Source: Cyanoderma ruficeps (lineage: Eukaryota > Chordata > Aves > Passeriformes > Timaliidae). From it: a stretch of DNA of 64,000 nucleotides. This document shows, piece after piece, positions 49,619 through 60,900 of the stretch. The notes beneath the pieces are model-generated. The model was not told the origin of the DNA, made no database searches, and worked only from the letters and a program-made list of their open reading frames with translations. The stretch spans positions 8,191,057 through 8,255,056 of the forward strand of contig VZDJ01004378.1 in NCBI GenBank assembly GCA_008694505.1. Direction: 5' to 3'. The position numbers were made by a program, and so were the translations under genes. How positions within the stretch are numbered: position 1 is the stretch's first letter; each line of letters starts with the position of its first letter.

Positions 49619-50205
49619 AATCACAGAATGACAGAATGGTTAGTGCTGGAAGGGGCTTCTGAGGATCATCTAGTCCAATCCCTCTGACAAGGCAGGGTCA
49701 CCTAGAGCAGGTTACACAGGTGGGTTTTGAATGTCTCCAGGAAGCGAGACTCCAGGACCTCCCGGGGCAGCTCATTCCAGTGCTTTGCCAACCTCAACAT
49801 AAAGTTCTTCATCTTGATGAGGTGGAACTTCATGTGTTTTAGTTTATGGCCACTACTCCTCGTCTCGTCACTGAGCACAGCCGAAAAGAGTCCAGAATCA
49901 TCCTCTTGACACCTGCCTGTGAGATATTTGTATGCCTCAGTGTTCTCTAGACCACACAGGCCCAGATTCCACACTGTTTCCTTATAAGAGAGATGCTCCA
50001 GGCCCCAAATGATCTTTTGGCCTCTTGGGGACCCTCTCCAGTAGCTCCTGGCTTTTCTTATACTGAGGAGCCCAGCACTGAACACAGCATTCCAGATGTG
50101 GCCTCAGTAGGGGTGAGTAGAGGGGCAGGATCACCTCCCCTGACCTGCCAGAAATGCTTTTCCTAATGTACCCCAGGATACCATCAGACTTCCCTACATA
50201 ATTTG
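49619..50205 (-). mobile_element. CR1 LINE, 3' part with ORF2 C-terminus
   Basis: Minus-strand CR1 of about 590 bp. The 3' terminal repeat is at the low edge (TCACAGAATGACAGAATGG). The minus-strand frame 49702-50085 (127 aa) covers the C-terminus of ORF2: GLEHLSYKETVWNLGL at residues 28-43, RCQEDDSGLFSAV near 58, and KHWNELPREVLESRFLETFK near 101-120. This stretch is still open, so the copy is younger or less decayed than the one at 3343. It is 5' truncated at about 50205. Confidence 0.95.
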
Positions 50206-51005
50206 GCAAAAACATTTGTCAAAACCAATAATCCACTAGAGTTGACATTTTGAATTGTCTTTTTCTATATGACAAAGTCTTTATGATTCTATGGTTTACT
50301 CACAAAGGATTTATCCTTAAAAATATTAAAAGAACATGCTATTTACTGAATGCTTTTGTTATTGGTTGATTTTATAACTTTTTTTAATGTAAGAATTACA
50401 TTTGTAAGTGTGTGAACATGAAATAACACGTGATTATGGGAAAACACTTGGGTTTGTGAGCTCATGCTAACTGGATTAAAGAAACAGCAATGTCTGATGT
50501 GAGATAAACCTGTTTCAGTATCAATTTACATTGATGACAGATCTTGCTCAGTTTCCAAAACTGTTTCCTACTTCCATATCACATCATTGCATGAAACTGT
50601 CAATTAATTTTGAAATTCTCCTTCTGCCACTTTTAATTACATTAAATAAAACTACCAATATGCTATCTATCACACAGTAATTGGAACTGTTAACATTTTA
50701 AAGTTTGCTTGAGAAATTACTGTATATTTACTTCTTACTCTAGCAGAAGAATTTAAATATGTTCTATTGTGGGTCTGCAGCAAGTCAGAAACTTTGACAC
50801 AAGATTGTATCGCTATTGCAAAGTCTGAATATATATGAAATCATCTTTTTTACCACTGTACTCCAAAATTGTTCCTACACTTATGATTTTGGCTGAGCAT
50901 TGCATGATTCCCGCCCACTCATGCCTTCCCCCAGTCCAGAATCACAGCATTTCCTGACTGTTCCTCATTTAAATCTGTTATGAGCTTGATAAAAGTCTGT
51001 GAGAT
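50206..51005. other. Intergenic, no gene recognised
   Basis: AT-rich. TTTATGATTCTATGG at about 50280 resembles a CR1 terminal repeat, but there is no CR1 body before it. Confidence 0.5.
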
Positions 51006-52065
51006 TGTAGTGGTTTGATCCTGGCTGGATGCCAGGCACCTACCAGAGCTGCTCTACCCCTTCCCTTCACAACCTGGATGGTGGAGACAAAACAACAAAA
51101 GGTTCATGGTCAAGATAACATCTGAGAGAGAGATCACCCACCAAATACTGTCATGGGTAAAACAGACTTGAGGATATTAATTGAATTCGTTACTAACATA
51201 ATCAGAGCAAAATAATGAGAATTAAACTACATCTTAAAAACACCTTTCCCCCACCCCTCCCTCCTTCCCAGTTCTACCTCCTCTCCTCCTCCCCACAGCT
51301 GTGCAGGGAGACAAGGAATGGGTGTTATGGTCAGTTCATCACCTGTTGTTTCTGCCACCACTCAGGGAGTGGAGTCCTGCCCCTGTCCCAGTGTGGAGGC
51401 CCTCCCACAGGAGACAGTTCTCCATGACCTTCTCCAACATGAGTCCATCTCATAGGCAAAAGTCCTCCCTAAACTGCTTCACTGAGGTTCACTCTTCCCC
51501 AGGGTGCAATCCTTCAGGCACAGCCTGCTCCAGTGTGGGTCCCCCACAAGGTACATTTCCCCCTAGGAAACCTGCTGCAGCATGGGCTCCTTTTGACACA
51601 GGTCTGTAGGTCCCTGCCAGGAGCCTGTTCCAGCACAGGCCTCCCATAGATTCACAGCCTCCTCTCAGGCATCCACCTGCTCTGGTGTGGGGTCCTCCAC
51701 AATCTGCAGGTGGGTCTCTGCATCCCTGTGGTCCTACATAGGCTGCAGGAGAATCAGCTCTGGTGCTTGGAGCAGCTCCTCCCCTTTCTTCTCCACTGAC
51801 CTTGGTGTCTGCAGGGCTGTTTCTCTCAAGAATTCACTTCACTCTTCTCTTGCCTCAATTACATCAGCACAATAATTTGGGGGGTTTCTTCTTCTTAAAT
51901 ATGTTATCACAGAGGCATTGACACCATTTAAGGTCTGCTTGGCCTTGGCCAACAGGGGTCTATCTTGGAGCTGGCTGGCATTGGGTGAAGCTCCTGGCAG
52001 CTTCTCACAGAAGCCACCCCTGTAGCCCTCCCACTACCAAAACCTGTCCATGTGAACCCAGCCCA
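51006..52065 (-). mobile_element. Long solo LTR (1,060 bp) of an avian endogenous retrovirus
   Basis: Starts TGTAGTGGTTTGATCCTGGC and ends near GAACCCAGCCCA. Flanks are GAGAT (51001-51005) and GAGAC (52066-52070), a 5-bp duplication with one mismatch. It is built of diverged units around GCTCCAGTGTGGG / CTGCTC-CAGG (for example near 51385, 51530, 51680), separated by C/T-rich DNA. I recognise it as a widespread bird LTR family. Copies at 30938 (minus) and 44820 (plus) share its first third. Minus-strand sense is inferred from the family. The minus-strand A-rich and polyadenylation region lies around 51170-51240. Frames inside (for example 51301-51609, 102 codons) are not genes. Confidence 0.82.
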
Positions 52066-55000
52066 GAGACACTGCTTCAAGCCCTTCAAATATGCTTCAA
52101 GATATGCCAAAGTTTGCCTAGATTTGGCATATCTTAGCATCCTCACTCCTTCATGAATTGAAAAGCCTCGTTCAAAAGCCCCCCCCCAAGACTTTATTAT
52201 CTGTGGACCACTGACACAATAAACCAGAAGCTTTCAAGGAACCATTTGGATCAGTCATATTGCCTTGTGCACAGTACCCGGGAAATCTTTAATGTACCAC
52301 TTACTGACACAATTCAGAACCATGTCAGACTACTAAGGCTGTGCTTAGGGAGCATTAAGGCAATAAACCTGTACAAAATCCCAAGCTCAGCCTCTTAAAA
52401 ATCCTTATTGGATTTTTTTCAGCTAAAATTATTCATAGTTTTGTGAGTGACCAGTTCTTTGTGTGAAGTAACTTGTTTTAAAGCATGTGCCTGCCACAAC
52501 ATAATCCTGAATGCCACTCTGGCACCATCTGGAGACCGAGAACTGTGTCACCCTTTAGGAGTAACTAAAAGATATCCAAGGATTTTGTGTCCCTTATTTG
52601 CCATCCAGAAGAGCACTAAGGATACCACAAATAACCTGCCATGCTTAGGATCACCAACCAGCTATCAGTGACTTGAAAAACCTCCATCTTTCTCCATAGT
52701 TTCTCCACAGTCTTACATTCAACTCCTGCTTAGATTTTGGCAAGCACACAGCTCATGCTGCACATGCCCTGCAGCTGGGATCAATGACTTTATGTCAAAG
52801 TGATGGCAACACATAGACACAACATGGCTGCTAGATAGGACTACATTCATTACACAGCCACTGTCACCTGTAGCTTGCTCTCTCCTGCAGACATAATCCT
52901 TGCACACTGATTTACTGGCACTTTTCTTCAGAACATGTTAAATCAAAGAAATTGGACAGACCAAACTTTCCAGCTTGCAAGTGTAAAGACTTCAGCTTAC
53001 CCAAGGAGTTTTTGAAGTTGATCTATAACAGCAACTGGAGATCTGGGGCTTTCATGGTTCCTGGTGTGATACAAGGGATGCTACCTTGTGATGGAAGAAG
53101 AAGAATGAGCACTGTCACCAATGCCTAGATTATATTTTGCTTACAGGTGCACAAGTTACAAGTTTTGAGCTGCAAGTAATAAATTAAAGAGCCAGTAAGT
53201 TAGAAACTTCAAGAACTAAGTGATGAATTAGTGAACTCACTTAAGACTAGTGTGGACAAAGGGGACTGAGCCCCTGCAGGTTATGATTGTTTTCTCTTCT
53301 AACAAGCTTATACAATAGTTTATTGCACAGAACATCTCACCTGTAAACTTGAGAGATCCAAACAGACCATGACAGTAGTCATCTTCCAGAGTTTAACTGC
53401 CCATGCTCAAGTTCTGCCCTGACCTAGTGTAGCCACATAACCTGGGATACAATTTTGCAGAAGAGACCCAACCGGATCTTGCTCAATCTCCAACTGCTTG
53501 ATACCAAACTGGTTGGACAACTGGAGGCTCGATAGCAACTGACAGTAGTCCAGAGTCAAACACAGAAGGTTGTATAGAAGTTCCACTGTAGTCTGTCCTG
53601 GCTTTAGTATTAACCAACATTTTCATCAAGAGTCTGAATATTAAATAGAATGGCTTCCTATGCTGTTTCTATTCCATTATTAAAATGATTGTATTTTGAA
53701 AGATAAAACTAAAAGGGGCTGCACATATCTAGGCTAATATCATTAGAGTTCAAGTATCCTTAACAAACAAGAAATGATCTACTGAAAAACAGGAAACAAT
53801 TCATGATAAATAAAGGCAGGTTCCTATTCTTAGCAATAATTGACTACACAAATGTAGGATGTACAGCATTTGAATGTGATAGCAGATCTTCAAAAAAAGA
53901 TTTTAGGGATTACAATGGATTACAAACTGAACATCAGTGAATAATGAATAATGTCTTACCCACAAGATAAAATCATCCAGCCATGCAAAGATTTATAATT
54001 AGGAATATGTGAAGACAAGAGAAAGAGTCTCCTTGTTCTGACTAACATGGATTAAGTTTCAGCTTGATTGTGGGATCCAGGACACAGAATTTCAAGAAAG
54101 TGATGGCAATCTAAGCATAAAAACATAAAGAGTCAATTAAAATGGAAAACTGTGGTTATTTAGTCGAAGTTACAAGTAACTTGGAAATGGCTTATGCTGC
54201 AGCAATAAATATTCACAGTGGACATTGGGAAAATCTTACTAACAATGGAGGAGCAAAGCCCCTAAGCAGGTCGCATATTCTGAAGGGGGATATTCTGAAC
54301 AGAGGATATTCTGAAGTCTTCTGTACTGGAAGTATATTAAAAATTGTTATAATAAATGCCTTTGTCAGAAAAGATAAGATATATATTACAGTGCCCATAC
54401 TGGATGTGGCAGGTCATTCTAGCCTATTCCAAATGTTAGAAATAAAGTACCACAAGGCTTCAAGGAAAAAATATAATTTTGATTGTTCTTGTTCTTGTCG
54501 TTGCCATTTATTTGTATTACAAAAGCAGCATTAATCATGATGATGTTTGCTCAATTTTCATCCATTTATGATCCTTTTTCAAAGTCTATTTCTTCCCTTA
54601 ATGAAGCAGGTTTTTTTAAAAAAATCATGACAAAGTCTGAAGATTAACAGACATGTAACATATTTGATACTTAAGTAAGCTGTCTTTAAATGCAACAGGA
54701 AGACTTTCTAAAATAAATCAATAAAAACGTATCAGATTCAATATTCAATCTCCCAACAAGAGAACAAGAATATTTTATGTTCTTGTACCCTTAAAGCTGT
54801 ATATCAATATTATTAGGTTATATATTGTGTATATTCTCAGTATGGTTTCCTCAGCAACTATATTTTGGGTATCTTTGCTATGGCAACCAAAGATGATTGC
54901 TTATTTTACTGTTTCAATTAATAATCCATGGTCTGAACCATAAAAGCAATACTTAGATAACACATCTACAAAAGGCTAAATAAACATGTATTACACAAGT

Positions 55001-55969
55001 GCAAGTTTTCTGAAAGAGTTATTACTCTGGTGTAGGAATAATATATACATACATCACTAATTAGACTCTGTATTTCAATGCTTAAAATAGAAACATCGGG
55101 CTCAGTTCTAGCCTTATACAGAGGAGGGAACAACAGTGGGTTTTACAACATATGTGACAATCATCTATTATGCAAGAATCACATTATGTCAGAATCAACC
55201 CCTTTTATATGAAGCCAGGAGGATAAATTTCCCAGTATGCCCTTCTGCTCCCGTCTTGCCCTCAACTGCATGACAACAAATCTATTAAGTCAAAGGAGTC
55301 TCTCTAAACTGAAATTGAATTTCTGACTTGAAACTCAGAAAACTGAAAGAGAATTGGGCCTTTGTCAATTTTGTTTGTAGAGTTTCTAATCACACATAGC
55401 TTATTGTTATGTCACGGGCAAAGTAAGTTTCCATAAGACTTCATAAAACCTGTGACAAAATATTCTCAATCAACAGCACTTTAGATTTCGGGATGGTAAG
55501 CACAAAAGCTGAATACATCTCTAAGTAAACATGTTTTTCTGCCTTTACTTTAAACAAATATAAAGAGTATCTAGATGATCTTAACCATTTTACAATTTCC
55601 ACTTATATAAGAATTATTTTATATATATATTTTTGCAGGTCTCTACATTTCAGCACTCTGTCATCTGACTATGAAGTAGCTCTCAGATTTAATTATAAAC
55701 ACAAGTCTAGAAGCCTGGTTTATGTTACCAGTCTGAACTTGAACATTGTTTTCATAAACTACATTTACACAACAAATACACAACTTATAATGCCCTTAAT
55801 GCCCTTACATTGAATGCAAGTCAAATCACCCTCTCTTAGAAGTAAATGGTCAATCTATGTAATTTACCTTATGGATGGTCTGAGAATTAAAGCATCACAA
55901 ATTTGGGAACTTATGCAAGCCCAAATATATGGTCTAAATATAATAATTCCATCATTTGTTGATATACAC
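52066..55969. other. Intergenic, no gene recognised (holds one hairpin)
   Basis: No gene recognised. A run of nine C at 52179-52187. The 130-codon plus-strand frame 54142-54534 lacks any known motif and is rich in Ile, Asn and Lys as expected of AT-rich DNA. A 10-bp tandem (AATGCCCTTA twice) lies near 55790. Confidence 0.5.
52092..52140. repeat. Long hairpin, 18-bp stem with a 2-base bulge
   Basis: AAGATATGCCAAA at 52099-52111 pairs perfectly with TTTGGCATATCTT at 52123-52135 around an 11-base loop. After a two-base bulge (TC at 52097-52098) five more pairs (ATGCT with AGCAT) extend it to 52092 and 52140. The size and bulge resemble a small RNA precursor, but nothing shows it is transcribed. 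It starts 26 bases beyond the LTR end. Confidence 0.85.
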
Positions 55970-56275
55970 ATCAGGGACTTATGAGGTAACAGAAGCCAAC
56001 AGGAAAACACCAGGGAAATATCTCAAATTACTTAAGGAGTGCTTCTCTAGGAAGGTAACACATCCAGGAGCCCAGCAGGTGCTGTGGTCCCTTTATACCA
56101 ATGCATGGAGCATGGGCAGCAGGAGGAGTTTGAAGACATGGGATGCTAGAAAGTTATGACCTTGTTGCTATTACTGACATGGTGGGACAAATGACTGGCA
56201 TGTGACTAGCAATGGCTATGGGCTGTTCAGAAAAGACAGAGGAGGAGAGGTAGAGAGGCTTCCACCTCTCTTGAT

Positions 56276-56914
56276 GTGAATGAGGTGAAATGTGTGAAGA
56301 CTGTCTCTGAAGAACAGCCACAGGCAGGTCAAAAGCCTGTGGGTAAGAACCAGAGACTGAGGCACATTCCATGTCTATTACAGGCCCCTGATCAAGAGAA
56401 GCCTACTGACAAAGCCTTCTTGGTCCAGCTACAGGAGGTATTGTGTTCACAGGCTTCTGTCCTGCTGGGGGACTTCAAACACCCAAACATCTGCTGGGAA
56501 AGTTTCACAGCAAGGAGTAGGCAATCCAGGAGACTCTTGGAATGCATGGAGGGTAATTTCTAAAGCCAGGTAAGAGGCAGCCCTAGCAGAGGGAATGTGT
56601 TCCTGGATCTGATGGTCACCAACATACGTGAGATAAGCAGGGACGTGAATGTTGGAGGCGGCCTGAGTGGCAGTGATTGTGGATTGGTGGAATTTGTAGT
56701 CCTGAGGGACATGGATCAGGTATATAGTACAGTTAGGTCCCTGAACTTTAGGAAAGCAAACTTCCAGCTCTTGAAGAAGATAGTCAATAGGATCCCCTGG
56801 GAGACTGACCTCTGGAACAAGGGAGCAAGGGAAGGGCTACAAGCTATCATTTATCTGGGCTTCTGTAAAGCTTTTGCCATGGGATCCTACAATGTCCTCT
56901 CTAAATCGGAGTGA
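56276..56914 (+). pseudogene. CR1 ORF2 endonuclease remnant joined to RT motif A by deletion
   Basis: Two open stretches in one frame (56276-56563 and 56597-56914) separated by a stop. The first gives LQAPDQEKP and SVLLGDFKHPNICWES, matching the apurinic-type endonuclease motif GDFNHP, with the catalytic Asn replaced by Lys. The second gives LSGSDCGLVEF, matching SDHxLVEF with the catalytic His replaced by Cys (codon at about 56678). The endonuclease therefore cannot work. The text WNKGAREG then runs straight into YLGFCKAF, motif A of the reverse transcriptase, which in complete copies lies hundreds of residues further on. Confidence 0.88.
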
Positions 56915-57013
56915 GATGGATTTGATGGGTGGAGTGTTAGATGGATAAGAAATTAGCTGGACAGTCACATCCAGAGGGTAGTGGTCAACAGCTCAGAGTC
57001 CTGATGGGCATCA

Positions 57014-57860
57014 GTGACAAGTGCTGTCCCTCAGGGGTCAGCAATGGGACCAGTGTTATTTCATATTTTCATTAATGACAGAGACAAAGGGTGTGAGTGC
57101 ACCCTCAGTAAATTTGCAGATGACACCAAGCTGAGTGGTGCAGCCCTTTGCCATCCAGAGGGACCTGGACAAGCTCAAGAAGTGGGCTGGTGGAAATGTC
57201 ATGAGTTTTAACAGGACCAAGTGCAAGGTGCTGCAGCTGGGTCAGGGCAACCCTGTATCAGCAGAAGGCTGGGGGATGAACAGATCCAGAGCAGCCCTGC
57301 CAAGAAGGACTTGGGGTCCATGAGAGGCTGGACATGAGCAGGCAAAATGCCCTCCCAGCCCAGAAAGCCACTTATATCCTGGGTTATATCAAGACCAGTG
57401 TGGCCACCTGCTCAAGGAGGGGGATTCTGTTCCACTGCTCCACTCTGGTGAGACCCCATCTGGAGTGCTGCATCCAGCTCTGGGGCCCCATCACAGGAAG
57501 GACATCAGACTGTTGGAGTGAGTCCAGGGGAGGCCACCATGGTGGTTGGAGCATGTCTCCTGTGGGGAAAAGCTGAGAGAACTGAGATTGTTCGGTCTGG
57601 AAAAGAGAAGGCTTTGGGGTGACTTCATTTGGAGTTCCATTCCAGTACCTGAAGGGAATGTACAAAAAAGATGGAGGGGACTTTTTACAAGAACCTGTAG
57701 TTACAGAACAAGAGGCAATGTCTTCAAACTGAGAGTAATTAGATGTTAGGAAGAAATTCTTTACTGTGAGGATATTGAAGCACTGGGACAGGTTGCCCAG
57801 AGAAGCTCTAGATCCCTCATCCCGATAAGTATTTAAGGCCAGGCTGGATGGGGTTTTGAG
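57014..57860 (+). pseudogene. CR1 ORF2 reverse transcriptase and C-terminal remnant
   Basis: Spread over several frames. The first (57014-57211) has [18 protein letters not shown] at residues 5-22 and the catalytic FADDTKL at 34-40, with both aspartates intact. A +1 shift leads to 57135-57323 ([19 protein letters not shown]). Another leads to 57334-57576 (ARPHLECC-like RPHLECCIQLWGP). A last gives 57546-57749 (LRLFGLEKRRLWGDF). These are the known consecutive blocks of avian CR1 ORF2. Shifts and stops make it non-functional. Confidence 0.9.
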
Positions 57861-57962
57861 CAACCTGGTCTAGAAGGAAGGTGTCCCTGCCCACAGTAAG
57901 GTGATTGGAAGTGGATGATTTTTAAGATCCCTTCCAACCGAAGCCTTTCTATGAGTCTATGA

Positions 57963-60900
57963 CTTGTTACGTTGTGATGCTGTGTTATTACTGTGCACCT
58001 GGTGAAAAGGCAACAAATGCATACAATGCATAATATTATTTCTTGTAGAGAAATGGAAAAATAATGGAAAAACACAGAATTCATTTAGTTACACAAACTT
58101 TTTTTTTTAGCCTTGGACCCATTGTCTTGTGCCTCGCTCTATCCACAGAAATATCTTTCCTACATCAAAACATGTAAGATCTCAAGCTATATATGTGGTA
58201 CAGTAGTATCTGAAGGCGTGATGTGGTTCCATAAATAACTACATTATTTTCCATGTCATTCAATATTTAACTGTTTCCCAACTCAGTTTGATGGGAACCC
58301 ATGATTAACAAAACCACCCCTCTCAACATAAACCAGCGTTTCATAGTTTTAATTATCTTTGATGCTCAGATCCTAACGGAAATACTTGTTATTTCATTTA
58401 TTTGAAGAACTTAATAATCCTAAAACAGCCACTCTCATGTAGCCTTTTTTTACAGTAACTTTGCTAGTTGATGCTCTTTTTGACAAATAGTCTGTGTTTT
58501 TCAAAGGTCAAACAACAGCCACCAATTTCTTAAGACAACACGGGGATTTCTGAAGAGAATATTACCTCCTGAGTAATTTAAATAAAGGTGAAAATACAGA
58601 TCAAAATCCTCTGCAGCTGCAGAAACACCCACTGAACTTTCAAAATACACCACCTATGTATACTTTTCATGAATGAATACAGATGTTTTCCCTGGTTCAC
58701 AGCACCATCACATTAAATGCCAAAATGAGCTTATTGTTTATCATCAGATTTTCTAAGTGCTCTAAAATCCACATGCTGGCCTAGATTTCCTTGAAAATCT
58801 ACAGACCTTAAGATACTCAGACAAAAATGTCTGAGCAAGCCACAATGCAGTCAAATATCACAGTAAAAAAAAATAAAAAAGTGCATTCATAATTTTTTTC
58901 CTCCATACCCTGAAAAACCATGTCTCAAACTAGTATGTTGACCTTTTTTTGGGAAAACATTTTTTACAGGTTTTTTCGTGGTTAAAATCTGAATATCTAC
59001 AAACTCCTGGTAAAGCTTATAAAATAAGCATTTTCCATGAGCAATTGGCTATTTTAAAGGGAGCCTGGTGATTCTACTGCTGTTAATTTGCATTAATCAC
59101 AGACTATCTGTCAGATTCTGAGTTTGGATCCCCAAAAGTCTGTTTACTAAGAACATGTAAATCTGCATCTGTAGCAATACATCTCTTCCAAGAATAATGA
59201 TTCCAAGACTAAGACTTCTGATTTAAAACATGATGAGTAAGATTCATTGGCTATAATTCTAGGTATTTAAAAATTTGGACATCACAGTACAAGCTACTTA
59301 TCCAATGACCAGTGGACAGAAAAAGACATTTGTAAAAGAATATTTTCTCTTAACTCAAGAAAAAAGTCTAGAAGATGTTGAATAACTTCTAGAGAAGCGC
59401 ATGTCCTCACTTTTGAGTAACTGGTGACTGCGTCAAACTGATGCATTATTTTGGCACTGGTGAGGTGAAGAGGAAAAGGAAGGCACAAGTCAGAGGAAGA
59501 TGGAGGAAACCAGAAGATGGCACAGTCCTTACACAGAAAGTTATGCCTCACTGGACAAAACTGAAGTGTTGCCAAGTGAGATGAAGCTACAATGGATTTG
59601 GAGAAAGAATCAATATTAAATAGTGAATTTTTTTCTCTGGATATCATTCTCAGTAAAATGGCAATCCAAGATTATAACTTCTCCTGGATACCAGTGTTCT
59701 ATCCTGTGTTTTGCAGATACCAATATAACAATAGACACTGTCCTATACTTAAATAGTTTAATCTTATTTTCATTGCATTTTTGTTGGTATTTTATCAAGA
59801 AATTATTCCTTCTATTTCAAGATAAAAATTCTTCCACTTTTACTTGTAAATGCCTTTAATCTTTCTTAATTAAAAACCCTCACCAAATTGTAAATGGTTT
59901 GTTCCACTGAAATAAAGACAAAAAAAAATCCAAAAGGAAGCTTTTCCAAAAAATAATATATTAGAACCATTAAAGAAAAAGGAAAGGGATAGAAGGCATC
60001 TTAGCAACAAATGTAGCAGATGAAGATCTCCTACACATAGTGGTAACATTATTTTTAAATTAATTTCAACACTTTTAGCTATTTCAGCATTAAATATTAC
60101 CAATTCTAATTTTATTTTTCCCATTAAATAGTGTAACTGACTTCTATAATCAGTTCCAAGAGGAACACATACATGTGGTTTGAGACTGAGTTCTTTGCAT
60201 AAGGCGTGCATTTGTGTTGCTTTTCACACTCTAGTAATTATCGAGAAACTTGCCAATGTTAACCTTCCTTCTTGCCAAAAGCCCTGTTCTAGTAGTAATC
60301 AATCAATACTTGCTCAAGAGTAGATTAAGTTCCACAGAAACATTAAAAATATGCCACAAAATATAGGAATATACTTATGAGGAAATTGCAGACACTGTTT
60401 TCAGACTCAACTGCATGCTTCTTTTCCTGTTTTACCTTAGTAAATATGACAATGGTAAAAATAATGCCTTGAATTCTGCATTGACAAAAAAAAGATTAAA
60501 TTATAATTGGTGATAAGCAGGCAATTAAGCCTTTGAAATCAATTCCTTCAGGGAGAAAATCAGCAAACGCTTTCCAGGCAACAAAAGAAATGTCTCCAGT
60601 TGAAGGATGACCTCTTCAGGGCTATAGAGATTTGGGCTTACCAAAAGTAAAAGATGCATCTGCCTTACAGAGAAAATACTAAGGAAGAAGATACAAAAAA
60701 GTACATCACCAACTTCCAAATTACCTATTGGACAAAAAACCACTGAGCTGAACTGTGAAGAGTATAGTTTCAAATGGAGATCCTAGACTAAGAAACCTAC
60801 AGCCTTGAAACAAAATGCCAGTGTCTTTCAAATACTGAGCATTTCATCCTGATGACACATAAGTATATAGAAACCATTAATTAAATTTTGGTATATCAAC

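Larger units (their letters stand above)
55970..57962 (+). mobile_element. CR1 LINE, longest copy (about 2 kb), defective
   Basis: Plus-strand CR1 running from the start of the ORF2 endonuclease region to the 3' terminal repeat (TTTCTATGAGTCTATGAC at 57946-57963). It is 5' truncated, so the promoter and ORF1 are absent. The ORF2 frame is broken by stops and at least three frameshifts, and a large internal deletion joins the endonuclease tail to the middle of the reverse transcriptase near 56840. The minus-strand 159-codon frame at 57384-57863 is antisense to the C-terminus and not a gene. Confidence 0.95.

Noticed and set aside
50275..50295. CR1-like TTTATGATTCTATGG
   Set aside because: Only the terminal repeat is visible and no CR1 3' body precedes it.
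54142..54534. 130-codon plus-strand frame as a possible gene
   Set aside because: AT-biased composition, no motif, no visible splice or promoter context, and no repeat match. It looks like chance.
57384..57863. 159-codon minus-strand frame
   Set aside because: Antisense of the CR1 ORF2 C-terminus on the plus strand; an overlap effect.
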